A stretch of DNA of 64,000 bases from Balanoglossus misakiensis (taxonomy: Eukaryota; Hemichordata), in assembly GCA_040954595.2 (NCBI GenBank), contig CM082585.2, positions 4,154,001 through 4,218,000 on the forward strand, in the 5' to 3' direction. Shown here piece after piece: positions 55,103-64,000 of the stretch. The notes below the pieces were generated by a model. The model did not search any database. It worked only from the letters and a program-made list of their open reading frames with translations, and had not been told where the DNA came from. Each line of letters opens with the position of its first letter. Position 1 is the stretch's first letter. The position numbers were made by a program, and so were the translations under genes.

Positions 55103-58100
55103 AGCATATCATGTCATTTATTCCATAACCAATATTTGATAAAATTACTATCGTATATGAATGAATGCTGATAGTCTTAGCCTTCTTAAGGAGAGTGCTG
55201 ACATATGACCGGATACCATCACACATTGATAGCTCAGTAATGAAGACCTTTAGTAGGAAATGTTTCATTCTTCTAGACCATTGCTGGTTTGGTATCAAAC
55301 AGGTCCAATCAGAAGCTTCCCATTTACACAAGGCTAAAGATAAGTATTCTACATATCTGACTTGCCTTGTGAGAATCAATGCATTTGCCAGGTTGTGAGA
55401 AAGCGCATCAGTTTCAAATTCTGTCACACTGCTACATGTATTCAATACCTCCACAAGATTCTCAGTGTCATCAGCTGTCTCTATGAGATAATACCCCTGG
55501 ATGCAAATAGAATTTAACACTGGACTGGAAGATTTCAAAGATAGGAACCATTTTGGCATAGCTAATTTTTGAAGGCAAAGCAACATGAACTTTCTTGTTT
55601 GTTTACAGTTTTGGATAAACCGACTTAGTGAATAAATATGTGCATCATTCATAGCAATGTCTAATACTACAGAAACACACTCTGGACAATTTTCTATAAG
55701 TTTATCAAGTGGTAATGGGACCTCTTGGCACTGACACTCTACACCCCACTGAAAATTTTGCAAATGTTTGTTGGAACTAACACTTTGGAATAAATGAGTG
55801 ACAGCCTGGGCACATGTTTCTGTGTTCACCAGTTCATCTCCATCTAATGACAACATTCCATTCAAGGTATTCAAATGCCATCCTCTGTTCAATGCATTCG
55901 CTATTTGCTGAATTGATTCTATGGTTCTAAAATACAATGCCACTGATGTTAAACTAATACAATGTTCAGTTATTTCCTTAATTATCTGTGTGAAGAAATG
56001 TGATATGTCAAAATTCACTAAATATAAATGTTTGATGCATTGAACACTGTCATTGTTCTGGGCCATGCTATTCAATAGACTAATTACCTGCCCAAACATT
56101 TTTTGGCTAAGTGTACATACACCATACTCATGGCTACACTCTATGGCATTGCTTGCCTGATTGAATATATTATAATAAGACCATTCAATATCAATATTAT
56201 AACCAATTTCACTATTATCTAGTACCAAATGATTTGGCATAAATGTTGCTAGGTATTCAATTGTGATATTGGCTTCAAATAAACACTTGCAAATGAATGC
56301 AAATTGATTACTGATGTCAAAGTAACCCTGGCTACTATACTTACTCTGCATTGTCTTCTCAATCAGAACTTTCATAAAAGGGTCTGCTTTCTGTTTTAAT
56401 ATGCCAGCAACAAACAGGCAAACCTGTTTTACTCTTATAATACTTTCAATGCCAGGTTCTGATCCATTACTACCAACAATCTTGCTGATATCCAATGCAG
56501 TGAAATATTCAAGCCAGGTTTTATGGTAGAAAAAGCAACCAGTCTGCAACTTGATTCTAGAAATTCCAGTATCTCTCACTAGTAAGCCAAGTGACAGAAT
56601 TGTTTTGCTGACAGACTTTTCATCTATCATCATATACCCTTGTGAACACACATCATATGCAACACTAGCTAATGCAGCCACTTCATCATTTACATCATTC
56701 GGTATTTGGTAAACACAACACTAAATTTTGGTTTTGTTCAATGTAGCCATAAAGATCCTCTTTCTTGATTTTGGCATCCCTAGGAAGCAACTGATGGAAA
56801 ATGATTTCATCTAATCTCTTCTTGTCAGAAACATGTCTCATTTCTAAGAGAAACAAGAGTTTGAATTGGGGTAGTTTGCCCTGTGCCCAATCATATGCTA
56901 GCTTCCTACAGAATGTTGACTTTCCCATTACCGGAGCCCCTTCAATTCTGATTCGACTGCAAATTAACTGCGGATCTGTCTCTTTAAAAATGTCATGCTC
57001 ACTTGTGAGGACACTCCCTTCTTCAAAAAGTTGTCTTCTGTCAGTTTTGATAACTCTCAGGTTCGTGTAGACTTCAGTGAGGCTTAGAGATACACTTTCG
57101 TTCCATGGAATTGGTCTGAAATCATTGAAGTGTCTTGTATACTTTTGTTGTAAATATTCTATCAACCAATGTATGCTTCCTGAAACCATAATTGGGAAGA
57201 AAAAAGAAGCATGAAAATGATGAATGACATCACAGTACTCACACTTCATGCAAGATCGATTCATGAGGGATTACAAAAAATAATGTTATCAAGTCAGGAT
57301 TTTAGAATATTGCCCCTCCTGTCAATATAGTTAAGCAGTGAACATACTAGAATAAACAGTACCCTGGCATGCTGCGATTGCAACTGAGGTCATAGGTTGC
57401 ACATATGGCGGAATCTTTCAATCAATGGCAATGCGTCCATGTAAAATGTCTGTAATCTATGATAAATAGCATTTTGGTTACCTGATACACTTTCTGGCTG
57501 ATAGGGAGTGATCAGTTCAATCAGATCATATCTCCCAATTCTACGAAGCAATTCAGTCAGCAAATCTGTTTTGTCTTCTCTAATGAAATTTTTGACAAGT
57601 AACTTTTCAAACAACTCTCTAGCATGTTGAATTCCTTCAATTTCTCCTTTTGGTATCCCTACTGGCTTCATGTCTATGCATAGGAATTTCATGGATTCAA
57701 TGTTATCTGTAATGATAATTTACACAACAAATTATTAACACTTAACATGTTTAAGTTTCGGTCACAGAACTTGTAGTTGTAATAAATCTACCAAGTTTTC
57801 TTTTAGAACCTTCTTATATTTTGTGTGTAAGCCCTATCATTTTACACTATCAATTATTGTAAATAGCAATTTTATGTCATTTTACAGTAATTATTTTGGT
57901 GCCACTCAGTACCGGGCGAAACAAGCATTTGAACATGTCAGGCATACCGTAATTAAAGTTCGCACACTTATTTATATAGTATTCCATAATGTGTGAAGAA
58001 ACTTAATACTTGTTAGAAGTATAGAGGTTACATCAATATAGAGGTATCAGTATTACAAAAAAATAGCGTCAAGGACACTGTGGTCCCATTTGAGGATTAT

Positions 58101-60976
58101 GCGGAAACAGTGACACACCAGAATAAAAATTACAGGTGACATTGCAAGCAGATATGATCTTACGATATAGAAATATGGAATGTAAAAAAATTAACAAGGA
58201 ACATGCCCAATAAACTATCGTGTCATGGCAGTCTTACAAGTGGTGCTAGAAAAAAAATGACCAGAAATTGTCTGTACAAACACATATGACAAACAACTTC
58301 TTTCAGTCAGCCCTCAAACAGACAGACAGACAGACACACACTGACCTGCCACTGGTAAATAAAAATTTAATAGCCGGTGGTCTCTGTAACAGCTGGCCTA
58401 TTAAAGTAATGTAAACATGTGTAAGTTGGGGGTAACAACTCCTTGTAAACAGTAACTTTCAAAACAACTGGACAATTGGTTTAGGAGAAGATTTGCTAAC
58501 CAAAAACAAAGAAACTTACAAAAAAACTCGCTAAATATTGAATATTTCTGATATCAGAATTGAATAAAAGTTGCACATATACATGTATGTGTTTTGAAAT
58601 TATATCCTATATTTCAAGGCAATCAGAGAAAAAACAAATTTCAAAGCAATCCAACAAGCAGTTTCACAGAAAATTTTTGTTCAAAAGTGGCAAAAACACA
58701 AATATGCAAATATCACCAAAATTGTACAATATCTTACTTCAATCACTACAAGGAACATGCTGCCAAAGTTCAATGCAATATGACAAGCCGTTTCAGAGAA
58801 AACAATATTTGACAAAAATTGCAAACATTTCCCCGATAACACATTTATGAAAATATAACATTTTTTTACAACATATTACTTAGGTTACCCCTACGAACAT
58901 GCCTACCAAATTGCAAAGCAATCTGGCATGCGGTTTGAAAGAAAAAAAAAATTGACCAAAAATGGCAAATATTGCTCAAAATTATAAATATGCAAATTTT
59001 GCAACAATTTTAACAAAACTATGGACAAAACTATGGTTACTCAGACAACCATTAGGAAGCTTCATACTAAATTTCAAAGAAGTAAGCCCATCACTTTCAG
59101 AAATGAAGACTTTTTACCAATGACATGGAAGAATAAAAAAAAATGCATAAAACATAGGAAATCAATAATATTAGCTCGAAACATACAGGACTGTATGAGG
59201 TTGACATAAGGTACATGCATACCAATTGTCAATATGACCAGTGGTTGTTGAGTTTTTGAGTTTTGACCAATTTCACATTTTCCCAGCTAATTTGCATATT
59301 TTTGGCAATGACAACTTCGTTTGATCAAACTCCCATCTACAGCCCTGCCTTCATCTACACACCAAATATCGAGGTCATACGCGCAGCGGTTTTAAAGTTT
59401 TTGATGTGGACGGACATACAGACATACATCCATCCATACATCCATCCATCCATACATACATTCATACATACATACAGACGCAACCGATCCCATAAGGTCT
59501 CATGGTACATACCAATGGGACCTAAAAACACACGCAGGAACCTACTGGGAATATGGTATTACTAAATCAAAATAGTACCTATTACACATCTCTAGGGATG
59601 GTAAGTGAAGTTGACCATTCACATATGGCTATTAAACACTTAACATTGTTTTACTGGCAGACCTGCCACAGTCATGTGCAATTACGCCAATAATCTGATT
59701 GTTGGTTGCATGGGAATATAAAAACATTTTTAACAGTTTACCAATTAGTATATACATTATGTAATACTATCATCACAATAATTGTGAAAGTCAACTTACC
59801 CTGTCCTAATTCTGTTGCTATTCTGTGAAGTAATCCACGAAAACGGGTTATTGATGCATAACTGCCACCCTGTATCAGCATGTCCCCTTTAAGATTGAAA
59901 TGTGTAGAAATACACACATTTTACAAAAGATTCTTCTATTTTATTCCATAATATGTTGCAGCAAAAGCATTTGAAGTGGGGCTTTTTCTTTTCACTTTTA
60001 ATTCGTGACCAAACCTGGTATAGAACACAGTGACTATTATTCTTCAAAATATAATTTTGAAGCTTTTATGACTTCTTTGTGTGTATTACATCTGTAAAAC
60101 TGCTTTGTTTACAAATTTACAAGACAAACAACTTTGGATGGTACTATAGGTGGAGTCCTGAAAGTGAACATTGATTTGGTTTATTAGTTACTAAAAGTTC
60201 ATGTGTGTGTATTGTGCGCTGCCTTATGTGACGTTCATTGTTTTTAACATGTTCAATTTTTTACTTTAAAGTATAATTAATTTTCAGATTGTCATTCTTG
60301 GAATTCTTCCTCTCAAAATTTGGCTGGCTACTTTTGAACTTATAACTACACTCTTGAATAAGTTGTTTACCTGTGCATGCTTCCTGTACACTCAATGGCT
60401 GTATTTCATGGGCCCATTCAGAAAGTTGTTGTGTCAACCAATTTGTATATTCATGGTTATATTTCACATTGCTTAACACTGCGTCATAATGCCCAGTACT
60501 GAGCCAACTGATGTAGATATCACGTGTAGGACTATCAGCATGTCTTGGACTTTGTAACAGAAATGTTGGTTCATCCCCACTGTCCGTACCACCAACCAAT
60601 ACACGTATATTAACACACACACAGCGGCTTAAAGCAGCAATTTCTGTTAACCCAGCCCACACACCATCCATGGCAGCTCTTTGCAGGAAAACTTCTGGAT
60701 CTCCTTCGATATCCTGCTGGAACTGAGGAAAGTTTTGTCTGATATAGTTCACAGCCTCTTGTCTGAGACTGTCATGATTAGTCTGATCGCCGTACAAGGA
60801 TTCTGCAATGGCACGATATAGGCAGTTTCCATCTGGAATAATGTCATATCTGTACAAAACATTGCTTTGTAAGAATGCATCCCGTACTTCCTGTTCTAGG
60901 ACTGTTTTGTTACTTTTAATTTTTTGGCACAGGGTTTTGATGGATTCTTTAGGTGTCTGCAGTACATAACAAATCT
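55089..60976 (-). pseudogene. OTU-DED-NACHT receptor gene, damaged
   Basis: Minus-strand exons, all joined in phase 1: 60976-60371 (OTU; PDGNCLYRA with catalytic Asp/Cys and LSTGHYDAVL with His), 59886-59800 and 57706-57482 (two halves of a death-effector-type domain, from TRFRGLLHRIATELG to LLRRIGRYDLIELIT), and 57179 downward (NACHT, Walker A GAPVMGKST). Every junction has a good splice site. After YIEQNQNLVLCL, where Walker B should follow, the frame hits a stop at 56695 and the sequence resumes in another frame at about 56710 with the winged-helix end (LGLLVRDTG .. FYHKTWLEYFTALDI) and about 400 residues of weak leucine-rich helical repeats. So Walker B and about 200 residues are lost. 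The C-terminus runs into a transposon. The first exon, with the start, was not found. Expected role of an intact relative: cytosolic sensor linking NACHT oligomers to death-domain signalling, with ubiquitin editing. Confidence 0.8.
58082..59522. mobile_element. TIR element with GGTCCCATT ends and (GGAT)n, copy 2 (inverted)
   Basis: Ends ggtcccattt (58082-58091) and ccaatgggacc (59512-59522). It is in the intron between the two DED exons; the same intron of the dead copy is shorter by about 1.46 kb, nearly the element's 1.44 kb, so this is a later insertion. It shares the tatgcaaattagctgg block (here inverted) and the ccat-type microsatellite with 35931-36519. Confidence 0.75.
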
Positions 60977-60999
60977 CTGTAAAATACACATAAGAGACA

Positions 61000-62273
61000 T
61001 ATACCTGTAAACAAATCTATGCGTGGCTATCAGTTACATGTACATGTACTTAAAGCTGTAAGTTTTTTTAAAGTTGTCCGAAAATATTTTCATAACAGTA
61101 GATTTGTAAAGTAAATCTGAGTTATTCTTGGAGGCCTTATCAAACTTTCAAACGTTTCTGCAGGAAAAAAATATTCTTCTTCTTCAAAATTTACAGACTG
61201 ACCAAATGTATAAGACAAGTTGAGGCAATGATGGATGAACCTGCAAAAATGTGAATTATGGAACTCAACTAAACACATGGCGTCTGACCCAGTCCACCCT
61301 ATCCACATAAGGGACCGTTAGTTTTTACGGCCGGGGGGGGGGGGGCGGCAGGGGGGGGGGTCACTTAAATTTTGAAGTCCACAAGGGGGGCGTCATCTGT
61401 TTTTTTTAAACGTTTAGGGGAGGGGTCACATACTTTTGCCACCGAACTTTTGCTTTTGAGTCCACAAAATTGCAGTTTCGCACCCTTTATTTTACAAAAT
61501 TTTCTAACCCACCCCCTCCATTCTTCGCCACATTGCATTTATTCACTGCTTTGTCTAGTGTACCAGGGAAGACTTCTTGCCACCCCACCCTGATGCTTAC
61601 TTTAAGTGGAGTGCCAAAAATAAAATTTGTCCTCCCTAACATTTAGTTAATTTGCTTTTGAGTTCATTAAATTGCAACTTTGAGCACCGTATTTTACAAA
61701 ATTTTCTTATGTGGGAGGGGGACACCCCTCCCACGCCCACCACTTTTCTTGGTTTACCGATTCCAGCAACTATTGTATTGACTTGTCATTTTAATTTGTT
61801 CATAGATTTCTTTATCCCAACAATATACTATTATATACTTCAATAATACTTTAAGAAATATATAATTGAGGTGTAAGGAGCCTCATTCCCTTTATTGCAT
61901 ACAGTGTACATAGTATCAGGACGGGGAACTTGTACTTATGATGAACAAATTTAATCACACTTCAGCGAATACCATGAGAACAAACGCAATAATAGTGGAC
62001 GAACTTCAAGAAAAACAGATCTTTGCTGTTCAAGTTTCTGTATAATTAAACCACGATCGTGACGTCACACTATTCAAAAGACAAGGCATTCACTGACAGA
62101 ACCCCTTCTCGCACAAAAGCACAGGTAGTCGAGGTAGTTCTAGAACTACCTCCGGGGTTTCTAGAACTACCCTGGATTTCAGTCTCACCTGTCGTACCCA
62201 AAATACAAATGCACACTAGTACTTATTTGCATAATTTTATTTTACTTGTAATCCATCGAGCCCAAAGTACATT
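61000..62273. other. Non-coding stretch with a poly-G block and a tandem pair
   Basis: Two poly-G runs lie at 61333-61360. Two similar blocks (about 61420-61530 and 61640-61730) share tgcttttgagt and attttacaaaattttct at about 220 bases apart. A missing first exon of the OTU-DED-NACHT gene may be here, but I could not identify it. Confidence 0.5.
62132..62151. promoter_or_regulatory. 20-bp palindrome with heat-shock-element core
   Basis: aggtagttctagaactacct is a perfect palindrome. Its centre TTCTAGAA is the inverted-pentamer heat-shock element core, and a second TTCTAGAA sits at 62159-62166. It lies about 120 bases beyond the recombinase stop codon. Function is inferred only. Confidence 0.35.
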
Positions 62274-64000
62274 TCATTTAGAAAGGTTAATTGTTATGCT
62301 AATTGAGGACGAACTGGATCTGCAACAGTCTACTTGCTCGATCACTTCACCCGATGCTTCAGTTACAATTTTGCCTGATGTACAAGCTACTTTTCTTGGT
62401 GGTTCTTGGGGGTTTTCATGACCTGTTAGAGAATAAAACAGACATTAACTCAATCACCAGAACAAGAACACATTTCTTTAAAGTGACGCCCAGGAATTTA
62501 TACTAAATCAATACGCTTCACTTCCATATAGCTGTCCACATAGAAACCGACATGCAACAAGGTTGGCGATTTCACTATTTAAATAACAAAACTCGATACC
62601 TTGCAAAATCCTGCTAACTTTCTGTTGTTGTTGGTCAGATGTCCGTTTGTACTGTCTCACGGCTTCACTGCGATGCCCGTTTTTTTCACATATGAGTTGC
62701 TCGTCAACATCGGCGTCATACAGTCGTGTAGCTGCTGTGGCTCGTAGCGAGTGGTTGGTACGAAAGCCAGGAAGGCCAGCATCCTTACACAAACGGGCAA
62801 CAGTTCCATGCAGAGCATTATGGCCGAGTTTTTTTTATGCCATACCAACATGTAGCAGTAGGTTTACCCAGAGGATACAGATAGTAACTATCTTCAGGTC
62901 GATTTGGTGGACTGTTAAGGAAAAATACGCAAAATGGCATTAACTTCTGCTGCATTATTTCGCGTAAGCTTACCGTTTGCACGCCAAACCTCAACATTCG
63001 CTATAATCCTTTCCCCACATACACAATTTATTTTAGTGCGAAAGTGTTTTGCGTGCATATTGTGTGCATGAACAATACTGAACGCTTGAAAACAGAATAA
63101 ATAAGTGTGCATGCATGTTAAATCGTCAATGACTTACCACAGACTGTTATAGCGTTCATATAACCTCACGACACATCTGTCTGGTGTGTCCGCATTCTCG
63201 TACGCTCTCGTCACCTTTTGTTTAATTCGCCGACTCTTCAGTCCTCCTTGGTTTGACTTGCTAACGTCTTCTCTATACTCAAGATATTTATTTCCCGACG
63301 TATCAATTTTCAATTGGATTTGGGAGTTTTTATGACGCAGGTTTCTGTGCTCTATACCACCACGTAGGGCAAAGTGCAAACCAAACAGGTAAATTTGAGA
63401 ATCAAGTAGTGACTGCGGAGTATGGTCTCCCAAGAGTTTCCTGTCCCATAATACGTTTTCCTCGGCTATGGAAATGATTTGTGCCTGCCTTTTCTGAATT
63501 CCAATCCCTTTCTTGGCACGGATTTTCATGGCACAATCAAGACTTCTTTGTACGTCAGTGAATAAGGCATCATTCAAAAACTGAACATTTCTAACATATT
63601 CCGAGACGTATTTTTGTACACACATAACAATTTCATACAGCGTTTTCCCGGGGAAATCGGAACCATCTCGCTTTTTGACTTCCTGAATGAATCTAGTCAA
63701 TGAGAAATTTATTTCGTCGTTTGTCATTTCAGAGAGTGACGGTCCAATTTTGCTTAAATGTTCCAAATTCTCGTCTTCAATACGCCTGTTTCGTTCACTA
63801 CGCCAAGTTTCAAATAATGAAATGGACCAATTTACTTTTTTCTTCGTGTTGTATGGTATATTACTTTCAAAGATTTTTTGTAATTCTCCCTCGCATACTA
63901 AGTCCCCAACCCGCAAACTATCACTCTTCGCCTGCTTGCTACAACGAGTCTTTGAGGAAGATTTTCCTACATTCTGGTCGCTAGGAATTTCCTGGACACT
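62274..64000 (-). CDS. DUF3504/Crypton-type tyrosine recombinase, 3 exons, one-base frameshift, 5' end outside
   Basis: Minus-strand exons: beyond 64000 to 63138, 62911-62600 and 62422-62274. The frame is open to the window edge. Exon 1 has a helical N-terminal DNA-binding part and the first catalytic Arg in LHFALRGGIEHRNLR. Exon 2 has TNHSLRATAATRLY (His-x-x-Arg), NGHRSEAV (His) and the Tyr in QYKRTS. Exon 3 reads HENPQEPPRKVACTSGKI and ends with SISITINLSK. Both junctions fit in phase if one base is removed from the A8 run at 62829-62836 (T8 on this strand), where the frame shifts within WYGIKK. The intact version would cut and join DNA. It could be a Crypton transposon or a host gene derived from one. 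Confidence 0.87.

Noticed and set aside
57390-57481. DED exon read through to the stop at 57390
   Set aside because: A consensus donor (CAG-GTAACC) at 57482 gives the same phase 1 as the neighbouring exons and joins the NACHT exon in frame; the same donor is kept in the second copy.
62059-62421. 120-codon plus-strand frame
   Set aside because: It overlaps the third exon of the recombinase on the opposite strand, which has exact phase support.
1-64000. tRNA, rRNA or snRNA genes
   Set aside because: None seen on either strand by eye; a covariance-model scan would be needed to exclude them.

Overview
This is animal (metazoan) DNA. Genes are split by GT..AG introns, coding exons are short and widely spaced, and the gaps are AT-rich and full of microsatellites, foldback elements and retrotransposon debris. 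The gene content (a BIR-BIR-BIR-UBA-RING inhibitor of apoptosis, a DED-NACHT receptor joined to an OTU domain, clustered secreted sialidases, a Helitron, a DUF3504/Crypton-type recombinase and a BEL/Pao fragment) fits a marine invertebrate. A deuterostome such as amphioxus or a hemichordate is my best guess, but the sequence alone does not prove it. All exon limits below were worked out by hand from splice sites, reading phase and protein similarity. Layout, left to right: (1) 1-6311, minus strand, is a Helitron: an N-terminal OTU part and a Rep (HUH-Y2)/Pif1 helicase part, separated by a one-base frameshift near 4452. (2) 6.3-13.1 kb is non-coding: a TTAA foldback element, a two-copy tandem duplication, and a 2.7 kb block of diverged repeats carrying seven DR1-type nuclear-receptor half-site pairs. 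(3) 13111-16570, minus, is a five-exon type II membrane O-fucosyltransferase-like gene. (4) 17932-18456 is a dead C2H2 zinc-finger copy. (5) 19.8-30.2 kb holds three sialidase genes, oriented minus, plus, minus, each with three exons and the same 95-nt middle exon. (6) 31350-34721, minus, is an intact five-exon IAP. (7) 35.9-55.1 kb is a mosaic of copies of the flanking genes, cut by elements with target-site duplications: a dead copy of the OTU-DED-NACHT gene (41.86-44.1 kb), a broken copy of the IAP (44.2-51.06 kb) interrupted by a 1.88 kb TIR element and by a BEL/Pao fragment that is itself split by a 1.9 kb TIR element, and an inverted copy of 38.3-40.2 kb. (8) 55089-60976, minus, is the fuller OTU-DED-NACHT gene. 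It has lost its Walker B region, carries a frameshift, and its last codons come from a transposon end. (9) 62274-64000, minus, is a three-exon tyrosine recombinase with a one-base frameshift in an A8 run. Functionally, the cell-death and ubiquitin theme (IAP E3 ligase, OTU, death-effector domain, NACHT) sits in one 30 kb stretch whose copies are recombining with each other. The sialidases and the fucosyltransferase form a separate glycan-processing neighbourhood. The candidate novel architecture is OTU-DED-NACHT, supported by two gene copies and by a constant phase-1 intron pattern.
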